A DNA stretch of 64,000 nucleotides, taken from assembly GCA_963989385.1 (NCBI GenBank), contig OZ022501.1:97076979-97140978 (forward strand), written 5' to 3'. Shown one piece after another: positions 54,429 to 64,000 of the stretch; position 1 is the stretch's first letter; the number at the start of each line of letters is the position of its first letter. Source of the DNA: Ctena decussata. Lineage: Eukaryota > Mollusca > Bivalvia > Lucinida > Lucinidae. The notes under the pieces are model-generated. The model worked only from the letters and a program-made list of their open reading frames with translations, did no database searches and was not told the DNA's origin. Both the position numbers and the translations under genes were made by a program.

Positions 54429-56429
54429 GATCAAAGGCTGTGGCTGAAGAAAAGCTAGCATTTGGAAGTTCCTTGTTAAATAAATTCTCAAATATCTCAT
54501 TTCATATAGTTCTGTCACTGCAAGTGGAAACTTGCAGAAAGAATTCTTAAGAGTAATTCTCTGTAAGCACCAAAAAATTGCAGTAGGGGGTGAAAATGAC
54601 ATATCTCAGATTTTGATGACACTTAGTGTCTTTTTTGCTAATGTCAAGTGATGAATAAAAATACAATTTTTTCTCCAACCAAACTGTCCGTTTCCATGGC
54701 AACGAGGATTTTCTCTTTTTTGGCCTAATTTGGTGATTTTTCCTATAAAAATGCCAGATTTGACACCAATTGTATTGACAGTATTTCTCAACAAACGTTA
54801 TTGACACTTATGTCTTTTAAGAGACCCATGTAAGTGCTGTGTACTGATAGAATTTTTTTGTTTATATTGCTATGGTCAAGGAGTAGGTGACCTTGACTTC
54901 TATCTAGTAAAGCATCGCTTTAAAAATATAAAAAATTGGCCAATTTTGAAAGCCCTTTGTTAGAAAATGCGGCTATAGATTTTTTTCATTCTCTTGGTAC
55001 AGAGAGTATAACACCTAGCTCTTAATATATAAAAAAATTGGAGATGGTATATTTTTAAAATTGAAAATAATTTTCTTTGAATTTAGTCACCGTCAGGAAA
55101 ATCAGAAGAAACTGTCATAGCAGAAAATCTGTTATAAGAGATAATATCTGGAGAATGTTAAGCAAATATGAGCAGAAATACACAATAAATACATTGAATA
55201 CAGTGGAGGGAAGTTACATAAATACTTTTCTCATTCAGAAGTATGTTTAAAATTTACAGTTTGGGGTGCAATTACCCCACCCACTTCCACTGAATATGCA
55301 ATGAATGCAAAAGTTACATGCCATGGATAATATATCTCAAGTTTCCATAATTGTGAGTAAACTGAAACAATTTTAAAAGATCACCACATGTTTGCTGTCA
55401 TTGTGTTTACATTGTTTATCATTTGGTAACCATGGTAACTGTTATTCTATTATGGGTCAGTGCTCATTTACACGGATATTTGCAGGAAATCGTTTCAATG
55501 CTGATGAAACATATTCCTTGTTATTTACGTTTTACATATGCATACGCATTCTAAGTGTTGATTTTGTTAAATAATATACGATAAATCAGTATTTTTATAG
55601 TTGCTATGACAAAAACCACTCATTCCTTCCACAAAGAAATTAGGCAATCTGAGTGTATGTAGTACAATGTAGAGAAAGAACAGAACTGAGCATAAATAGA
55701 GATAGATACATGCATTGGAGAAGAAATAAACCACACATACAATGTTTATATTTTTTCATTCATTAATATGTTTAATCTGTATATATAGGGGGTGAGTTAC
55801 CCCACCCACTCATTTAGTTATACAACGAATTCATAAGTTACATACTATGAGTTTTGATGATAAAATAGCACCTGGTACACTTGTTTTAAAGTTGCTCATC
55901 ACATGTCTGGTCTGCATAAGCTTTCTTGTCTACTGTCCTTTGTTTTTGTAAAAGTTCTGGATGGAGGCATGCATGCATATATACCAAACTGAAGTTTTGT
56001 TGACTGCCTCGCTTACGGCAAGCGGGTTCGACAAAATACTCCTGTGACTTAGAAAATGGCATCAAGGTTGCCAAATTCTAAGTCTTTGTCTTGCCTAAAA
56101 GGTTGATCTTTGCAAATTTGGTAAAAATGAATCTACTGGTTCAAGATACATCTTCGTTTTTCAGGTCAAATCAACAAATGACCCTTAAAAATAGGGTCAA
56201 AGTCACCGAAACCTATCTAGAAACATGGTAACTAACAGGGCCCTGCCTTTATGAGACTGTTGGTGGAATTTAAGTCGTATGTCACCGACCAGAAAATACA
56301 ATAACAGCTTTCTGTTACCATGTTGTTGCTTCATGTTGTTTGGAATTAAGCCTCTGGTAGAATAATTAAGATATGGGCAAAAAGCAAAATCATGACTGAT
56401 TAAAACAAAGGCAACAACTCTGTAAAGCA

Positions 56430-57500
56430 GGAAACTGGAGTTACCATTCTTACACTCTGAACACCTTCAGATATTCTGATGTTGCTTTATATTTGTACCA
56501 GGTTTTGTGAAAATATCTTCAAAGGCTTAAAAGTTATAGATTGGACAAGGTCTCAATACCCAAAATTACAAAGGGATATAATGAAGGTGCAGTTATGGTT
56601 CTTTTCTCTACAAATTGTTTGATGATGCTTTACATTTGTATCAATTTATAAGAAAATATCTTCTACAGTTTTAAAGTTAGAGAGTGGAATGATTTCTATA
56701 CTGAAAATTACAAAAGGGCATAATTCTGTAGAAAATGTAGATGAAGTTACAGTTTTAATTCTCTGCACATTGTCTGATAATGCTTTATATTTGTAAAAAA
56801 TTCCAAGAAAATATCTTTGATGGTTTAAAAGCTGATAGCAGATAAAATTTCTATACTTTAAATTACAAAGTAAAATAATTCAGTACAAAAGTAGATGGAG
56901 TTGTGGTTCTTATTCTCTGCACATTGTCTAACAATGTTTTGTATTTGTACATAGTTTCATGAAAATATCTTTGAGAGTTTTAAAGTTATAGAGCGGACAA
57001 GATTTCCGTACTGAAAATTACAAAGGGGCATCATTCAGTAAAAAACATAGGTAGAGTTATGTTTTTTGTTGTCTGCAAATGGTCTGATGATGTTTTACTG
57101 TCGTACCAATTTTATGAAAATATCTAAAACGGTTTTAGAGTTATGGAGCTGACACAATTTCCGTACTGAAATTACAAAAGGGCATAAATCAGTGAAAAAT
57201 GTAGAAAGAGTTACACTTTTTTTCTCTGCACATCGTCTGATAATGCTTTACATTTGTACCAAGTTTCGTGAAAATATCTCAAACAGTTTCAAAGTTATGG
57301 AGTGGACACGATTTCCGTACCAAAAAATTAGAAAGGGGCATATTTCAGTAACAATGTGGTGGAGTTGTGGTTCTTTCTCTCTGCATACATGTATTGTCTG
57401 ATGCTGTTTACATTTGTACCAAGTTTCATGAAAGTATCACAAAGAGTTTCAGAGTTATGGAGGGGACACGATAACTGTACCAAAAAATTACAAACATACA
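56430..57500 (+). repeat. tandem repeat, ~150-bp unit
   Basis: Units with TTTACATTTGTACCAAGTTT, GAAAATATCTC and GTTATGGAGTGGACACGATT recur at about 150-155 bp (for example AAATTACAAAAGGGCATAA at 57,169 and neighbours at 57,015 and 57,325). Core of a tandem-core element. Confidence 0.75.
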
Positions 57501-57639
57501 AATTACTTCGTCTGGCAAGGCCCTAATAATCAGTTATGAATCTTCTCCGAATGATGATTTAGGAATAGTTTAGCATAATTCCAACAAATGCTTTGTAATA
57601 TAGGGTATAGATAAGCCATTTTTAACCATTTTAAGACCA

Positions 57640-58500
57640 CCTCTGACCTCCAAAACAGAATAAAGGTCAAACAATCCATTTTGCGGCTTTCTGTGACTTC
57701 CTGGGACCTTTAAAACTTCTATATTTATGGATAGATTTCAAAATAATTGTGCACAGTTGTTCTCCTTGATGAGCAAAAATGCCATTTGAAACATTCGTTC
57801 AGGTAGGTCCAAGGTCAAGGTCACACTTGAAGGTCAAATGGTAAAATGGTCATAAATTGAGCTTGTCCGAGCCATTACTTCTACATTTATAGATGGATTT
57901 CAAAATAATTTGGCACAATTGTTCTCCTTTATGAGTAGAAATGCCATTTGGAACATTTGGTCAGGTAGGGCCAAGGTCAAGGTCACATTCAAAGGTCAAA
58001 TGATAAAAATTGTCATAAATTGAGCTTGTCCAGGCCATAACAGCTACATTTATGCATGGATTAAAAAAACCCGGCACAATTGTTCTCCTTGATGAGTTTA
58101 AGTACCATCTGAAACATCTGCAGGTATATCCAAGGTCAAGGTTACACTTGAAGGTCAAATGATAAAAGTAGTCATAAATAGGGCTTGTCCAGGCCATTAC
58201 TTCTACATTTATGGAGGAATTTCAAAACAGTTTGGCACAATTGTTCTCCTTGATGAGTAGAAGTGGCATGTGGAATTTATTATGATAGGTCCAAGGTCAA
58301 GGTCACACTTGAAGGTCAAATGATAAAAAAATGTCATAAACTGAGCTTGCCCGTGCCATATAATTTATACAGGTATGCACGAATTTCAAAATAATTTGGC
58401 ACAATCGTTCTCCTTGACAAGTAGAAATGTTTGTTCAGGTTGGTCCAAGGTCAAGGTTACACTTCAAGGTCAAATAATAAAATGGTCATAATGTGTGCTT
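57640..58500 (+). repeat. tandem repeat, ~160-bp unit, five copies
   Basis: CCAAGGTCAAGGTCACACTT starts at 57,809, 57,971, 58,130, 58,291 and 58,445 (with variants). Each unit includes TTTGGCACAATTGTTCTCCT. Confidence 0.85.
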
Positions 58501-58779
58501 GTCATGGCCATAGTTCCACTTGTTTTCCTTCATAAGAAAAAAAAAGAAATATGCTGTATCATGATGTATACTTGTTTGGCTTCTTTCTAATAAGTAAATG
58601 AAGCATTTAGTCTTGACATACTTAGAGGTCACTATAGCAAACAGTGGGCTCGACAAGTTGTCCCTGGACAACAATCTAATTAATTCTTTCCCATGTTCTA
58701 ATGGTGTGTCTGTGCAAGTTTGGTCACACTCGATTTGTTCATTCCGGACATATAGTGCAAGCAAACCATTTTAAACACT

Positions 58780-59335
58780 GTAAGTCCTCATGTGACCTTG
58801 ACTATAAGGTCAATGTCACCAAAGTCTAACAGTGTTTCCCCACCTCCTTATAATATACTTGTGCAAGTTTGATCAAAATTCATAAATCCCTGCAGAAGAT
58901 ATGGTGCATACAACCCATTTTCACTGTTTTTTACCGCCTGTGACCTGAAAATATGGTCAAGGTCACCAACTTTTTACAGTTCTTTTCCACTTCCCTGTGA
59001 TATTTTTGTGCAAGTTTGATCTAAATCTATCCACCCGTTCAGGACATATGGCGCCAACAAGCCATTCAGATACCTCCTATGACCTTGAAATGGGGTCAAC
59101 GTCACCAAAATCTAATCAGCTCTTTTACCCCACCCAAAGATGTATCTTTGCAAGTTTGGTGAAAATATATTTAACCCTTCAGGAGGTAGAGTGCAGACAT
59201 GAAGTTATACTGACACACAGACATCGACACCAATGCAGACGGGATCTGTACCAAAACAACATACCTGCCTTCCCTTTCCTCCCCCCCCCCCCCCCACAAA
59301 TGTTGTGGGGGGGACATAAATATGTTTATCAATAT
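58780..59335 (+). repeat. tandem repeat (GGTCAAGGTCACCAA family), part 1
   Basis: About three units with TGACCTTGAAAAT..GGTCAA and TGCAAGTTTG. It ends with a C run (about 16 C at 59,281) and GTTGTGGGGGGG. Similar units continue at 60,170-60,970. Confidence 0.65.
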
Positions 59336-59581
59336 TATAAATATATATATAAGCAAACTTTCCTCTCCATTATGAAATATCTAAATGTATTTCTGCTCAT
59401 TTTATGTCCTTTATTTGCTTGCTACCAGATGCACTCAGATTGTCAATTGCTGTTTTGATGGAACATCTGATTGTATCCATAGCAACTAAAATATGCTGAA
59501 TTATTGTCCAAGATGAGACTTATTTGGAAAATAGAAAGTGTGTACATAGATAGAAATCACAATCAACACTTTTCAGATTTA

Positions 59582-59748
59582 AGAAGGGCAGTTGTCAGTT
59601 ACTGGCGAAAGTATGTGCACTTAGTACTGGTTAACCGCTTAGGAGGTCTAAGCCTGCCCAGGAATAGTGTGGCTAGGTTAACTGACCGTCCCGACATGAC
59701 CATAGATGTTTACCGCGGACGTTAAGCAGTAAATCAAATCAAACACTT
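59582..59748 (+). mobile_element. 5'-truncated SINE, same family as 43,907
   Basis: Starts within the body at AGAAGGGCAGTTGTCAGTTA and runs to GTAAATCAAATCAAACA. The tRNA head is missing. The match to the 43,907 copy is close along the whole body. Confidence 0.85.
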
Positions 59749-59780
59749 TTCAAATAAAATTTGAATGTTTTTAAATATCC

Positions 59781-59985
59781 AGGAGCCCCGGTACCTCAGT
59801 GGGTTAGCGCTGGCCAACTGAAGTAGCGGATCGGGTTCGAAACCCCCTTGAGGGGAAATTTTTCCAACCGTAAACGGGGTTCCATTGCACACAGCCTTTC
59901 ATTATCACCGTCCCATCCTTCTGATATGACTGAAATACTGTTGAAAAGGACGTAAAATCGCAAGTCATCCATCCATCCATTTTAA
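59781..59985 (+). mobile_element. tRNA-derived SINE, same family as 47,830
   Basis: GAGCCCCGGTACCTCAGTGG and GGGTTCGAAACCCCC mark A and B boxes; body AACGGGGTTCCATTGCACAC; tail AAGGACGTAAAATCGCAAG and CATCCATCCAT. Confidence 0.85.
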
Positions 59986-60169
59986 ATATTTGTTTCCAAC
60001 AAAAACAGACTAGTGATAGAGTATTGGTTGCCATGGTTACTACGTGATAAATAAAATAAACTAGAAATGTTTCTTTTACAAAAACAGATGAACCCCCTCC
60101 TATCCTTTCTCAGCTGTATCATTTTCCCTAAATATTGCAAAGTAAGGATCTCTTGTAAATCTTGAAATT

Positions 60170-60970
60170 TGGGTCCAGGTCACCACCATCTAATCACTAC
60201 TTTTCCAAATCCCGATTATAAACTTATCGATGTTTCGTCATAATCCATCAATCCCGTTAGGAGTTATCATGCAAACAAGCCATATTTCAACACGCTACAA
60301 CCTCCTGTGACCTCGAAAATGAGGTCTAGGTTACCAAAATCTTATCAGTTTCTTTCCCATCTCCCAGTGAAATGTTTATGCAAGTCTGGTTAAAATCCAT
60401 CCATCCATTCAGGAGATATGGTTCAGACAAGCCATTTTCAACATTTCTGACCTTTTGTGACCTTGAAAGTAGGGTCAAGGTCAACAAAATCTAATCAGTT
60501 CTTTTTCATTTCAGGGTGATATATCTGCACAGGTTTGCTTTCAATCCATCCATCCATTCAGAAGATATTGTGCTGACAAGCCATTTTTCCAGCACTCAGT
60601 GACCTCACGTGACCATGAAAATAAGGTCAAGGTCAGCAAAATCTAGCCAGTTCTTTTCCATTTCACAATGATATATTTGTGCGAGTCTGGTAAACATCAA
60701 TTTATCCATTTCAGAGATACGGTGCAGAAAGCCATTTTTCATCATTCTTTGACCTTCTGTGACCTTGAAAATAGGGTCAAGGTCAACAAAAATCTAATCA
60801 GTTCTTTACCCCTACCCAATTATGTATGCATGCAAGTATGGTCATAATCCATTTATTCCTACAGGACATAGCGTGCAGGCAAGGGCTACGCAGACGCTGA
60901 TGGGATCCGCACCAAAAAAATAATATGTCCCCCATCCAGCCCCCCACCCACTAACCACAGTGGGAACATT
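60170..60970 (+). repeat. tandem repeat (GGTCAAGGTCACCAA family), part 2
   Basis: About five units with ATCCATCCATTCAGGAGATA and AATCTAATCAGTTCTTT at ~140-150 bp. It ends with ATGTCCCCCATCCAGCCCCC. Probably the same element as part 1, separated by the SINE cluster at 59.5-60.0 kb. Confidence 0.65.
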
Positions 60971-61757
60971 ATGAAAAAAAAAAAAAGAAAGACCACAGAA
61001 ATAATGAGCTTGTAGAAGCCCCCTAGACCATTCAAAATCAGCAAAGACTGAGATATATTCATTGTAGCATGCAACTTTTAATTTTGTTTTGCATTGAAAG
61101 AAAGTGGGTGGGGTAATTTAACCCCAAATTGTAAGGTACTAACGTATTTTTGAGGGTGAAAACTCTCTATGTAGTTTTCTTCAGTTGTTAGTCATGCATC
61201 AACTTGTATTTTGGCTCATATTTCTTGAAAATGTTCAAGATATTGTATTTTATCTAAGAATTTCAATTATGAAAGTTCCCTCTGATTTCTCTGAGGGTGA
61301 CTAAATTCAAATAAATATATTTTCAATTTAAAAAATATACCATCTCCAATTTTTTTATATATCAACAACTAGGCTTTGTGCTCTTTGCACCAAGAGAAAG
61401 AAAAAAATCTATAGCCGCATTTTTTAGTAAAATGTCTTAAAAATTTGCTGATTTTTGATGTTTTGAAATAGACACCTTACAAGGTGGGAGTCAAGGTCAC
61501 TGACTGCTTGACCATAGCAATATGAAGAAACTTTTCTGTATTAGTAAGCAGCACTTACATGGTTCTCTTGTAAAATGTAAGTATCAATACCGTTTGTTGT
61601 GAATTACTACCAGAACAATTGGAGTCAAATCTTGCATTTTTCATTTGAAAAATCACCAGATTAGGCTGAATAACAGAAAATCCTGGTTGCCATGGCAACG
61701 GATAGTTTGATCGAAGAAAAACTTTTATTATTGTTCATCACTTGACATAAGCAAATA

Positions 61758-63144
61758 AAAGCACCGCAAGCACTGCATAATACCCCGCCACCGCTGGGGG
61801 CACCAAAAGTTATTTTGTGAGATATATAATGCCTAAATAGCAACAGAAAATGGTCGGATTTTGCCCATTAACAATCCCATACCACTCATCCCCAATAACA
61901 ATATGTATGCAAAATTTGAAAAAATTCTGTGCATAAATACTCAAGTTATCGATCGGAAACGGTGAGCATGGATGGACGAAATGAACTACAGGTCAAAAAC
62001 CAATTCTCAGATCAATCAAGGGTGGATAACTCACAATCTGGAAAGGTAAGAGTGACGATCCTTAGTCACAATATGTAACCTTTGATGGTCAACATATCTG
62101 TGAAGTTTCATTCAGATACTCCATATAGTAAATGAACTACAGGTCAAAAACCATTTTTCAGATCAATCAAGGGTGGATAACTCATGAACTGGAAAGGTAA
62201 GGGTGACGGTCCTTACTAAAAATATGTAACCTCTGATGTTCAACATATCTGTGAAGTTTCATTCAGATATTCCATATAGTAAATGAACTACAGGTCAAAA
62301 CCAATTCTCAGATCAATCAAGGGTGGATAACTCACAATCTGGAAAAGTAAGAGTGACGATCCTTAGTCACAATATGTAACCTTTGATGATCAACATATCT
62401 GTGAAGTTTCATTCAGATATTCCATATAGTAAATGAACTACAGGTCAAAAAACATTTTTCAGATCAATCAAGGGCAGATAACTCATGAACTGGAAAGGTA
62501 AGACTGACGATCCTTAGTCACAATATGTAACCATTGATGGTCAACATATCTGTGAAGTTTCATTCAGATATTCCATATAGTAAATGAACTACAGGTCAAA
62601 AACCATTTTTCAGATCAATCAAGGGTGGATAACTCACAATCTGGAAAGGTAAGAGTAAGTATCCTTAGTTACAATATGTAACCTTTGATGGTCAACATAT
62701 CTGTAAAGTTTCATTCAGATATTTCATATAGTAAAGGAACTACAGGTCAAAAACCATTTTCCAGATTAATCAAGGGCAGATAACTCATGAACTGGAAAGG
62801 TAAGAGTGTTGGTCCTTCGTTGTAATATGTAACCTTTGCTGTTCAACATATCTGTGCAGTTTCATTCAGATATCATAAACAGTAAAAGAATAACAGGCCA
62901 GAAACCATTTTTTCAAAGGGAGAAAGGGCAGTAACTGCGTTAAAAATGGTCGGATTTTGCCCATTAACAATCCCATACCACTCATCCCCAAAAATAATGT
63001 GTATGCAAAATTTGAAAAAAATTCTGTGCATAAATACTCGTTATCGATCGGAAATGGTGAGCACGGACGGACGGACGGACAGACGGACGGACGGACACCG
63101 AAAGGTATAACATAATACCCCGCCACTAAAGTGTGGCGGGGTAT
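61758..63144 (+). mobile_element. tandem-core element, family E, inserted in the fold-back arm
   Basis: Starts AGCACCGCAAGCACTGCATA then ATACCCCGCCAC and ends GTGTGGCGGGGTATAAA. TACCCCGCCAC and GTGGCGGGGTA are sub-terminal inverted repeats. Core: six units of 150-151 bp (GAACTACAGG at 61,983, 62,134, 62,285, 62,435, 62,586, 62,737). A GGACGGACGG block at 63,065-63,100 precedes the 3' end. Confidence 0.85.
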
Positions 63145-63239
63145 AAAGAGACACTGACTTTCGTCAAAATCTGAGACATGTCATTTTCACCTGATTTTGG
63201 TGCTTACAGAGAATGACTCTTAAGTCTTAGCCCTTTTCT

Positions 63240-63394
63240 CAGAGCTCTAGATAAGAGGGAGTATTTGGTGGTAATTATGGATAATTTTTGTTAATTCTGC
63301 ATAAAAACATATGTTGTGACCCCTCATCTGAACCGTCTCAATGAGACGGTTCAGGTGAGGGGTCACAACATATGGTTTCGATGAGAAATAAGAA
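63240..63394. mobile_element. palindromic MITE, family P1, interrupted
   Basis: CAGAGCTCTAGATAAGA start and centre are intact. The right arm stops after GAGAAATAAGAAA, where element G begins. The missing right end may lie past the window. Confidence 0.85.
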
Positions 63395-64000
63395 ACAAGG
63401 GCTTCGCAAGCGGCGCATAATACGCCCGTTTAAATGTCATAAAGCAGAAACAGAATGAACAAGATTGCCTACAAAAGGATAGACAGACAAAGTGGTACAA
63501 GGGAGATAACCTAAACATACAAGATAGGCCTTTTTTGGTTGTACTATATTCCCTTGAAATGATTTTTTTATAATATACATACCATTTATTTCGAATGGTT
63601 AAGGAGTTAGAGTAAACAGGAAGTTTATGCAAGGGCAGATAATTCAGTAAGTAAGCCAGAGTTGTGGTTCTTGTTCAGGATACATTGCCCCATTATTATA
63701 CACATTCCTACAAAGCTTCATTCTAATATTTCAAAAGGTTCAGGAGATATGGAGTGAATGAGAAACACCTGAAAATACTAATCAAATGGAGGTTACTCCA
63801 AAATTAAGAAAGAGGGAGCAACCATTCTTATATATGACACATTGTCTTGTGATCATGCACATTGCTATAAAGTTTCATCATGATATTCCAAACGGTTACC
63901 AAGTTATGGCATGCACAAGATAAGTAAACACAAAAATAGGCTCAAAGTACTAATGAAATGGTCGTAACTCTAAAACGAAGAAAGGGAGAGCAGCCATTTT
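63395..64000 (+). mobile_element. tandem-core element, family G, start
   Basis: ACAAGGGCTTCGCAAGCGGC then GCATAATACGCCCG, built like the starts of families A, B and E. Core-like units with AAGGTTCAGGAGATATGGAG follow, and the element runs off the window. Confidence 0.6.

Larger units (their letters stand above)
54547..63227. mobile_element. large fold-back structure with ~800-bp inverted arms
   Basis: Left arm 54,547-55,350; right arm, inverted, 61,035-61,757 plus 63,145-63,227, split by a nested element. Matching landmarks are CTCTGTAAGCACCAAAA / TTTTGGTGCTTACAGAG, TTGCCATGGCAACG / CCATGGCAACGAGG, ATAGCCGCATTTT / AAAATGCGGCTATAG, CCATCTCCAATTTTTTTATA and its complement, and GGGTGGGGTAATT / AATTACCCCACCC. 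The outer ends read TTAAGAGTAATTCTCTG and CAGAGAATGACTCTTAA, so TTAA borders are possible. The interior is tandem repeats and SINEs without coding. Confidence 0.75.

Overview
The window is eukaryotic and most likely from a bivalve mollusc. It carries two intron-rich animal genes on the minus strand, AT-rich sequence between them, and a very high load of short interspersed elements. These include tRNA-headed SINEs, palindromic MITEs and tandem-core elements with a GACGGAC-type minisatellite, a mix typical of bivalve genomes. The organism call is an inference; no diagnostic marker gene is present.

Gene 1 (minus, 14,594 down to 5,756, continuing off the left edge) is the 5' part of CC2D2A, the ciliary transition-zone protein. 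Ten coding exons join in phase into 360 residues. They start at an ATG that has an in-frame stop 30 nt upstream, and they contain the family signature PTAEEAFDFFTRNWDPEP. Gene 2 (minus, 54,141 down to 46,825) is the 3' part of DMAP1, a subunit of the TIP60/NuA4 and SRCAP chromatin complexes. Eight exons join in phase into 341 residues plus a stop codon. A possible 16-codon cassette exon lies between two of them. The first third of DMAP1 was not found and should lie beyond the right edge or within 54-64 kb.

Layout: 1-5,010 holds three elements nested inside one another. From 5,080 to 14,650 lie the CC2D2A exons, with MITEs in nearly every intron. From 14,650 to 46,800 is about 32 kb between the genes with no gene I can support. 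It contains a non-LTR retrotransposon remnant (21.5-23.0 kb), self-nested tandem-core elements (25.0-27.3 kb), a roughly 2 kb segmental duplication (31.2-33.8 and 35.3-37.2 kb), two inverted satellite blocks, SINEs and DNA-transposon relics. From 46.8 to 54.1 kb is DMAP1. From 54.5 to 63.2 kb there is a large fold-back structure with arms of about 800 bp, filled with tandem repeats and SINEs; one arm is split by a nested element.

The two genes are not functionally linked as far as I can see. The notable signal is the transposable-element biology: several unrelated-looking element families share one architecture and one A-rich insertion preference. There are also clean MITE and SINE families with visible target-site duplications, and paralogous 'empty sites' that prove two insertions. 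I found no CRISPR array, rRNA, operon or convincing functional tRNA.
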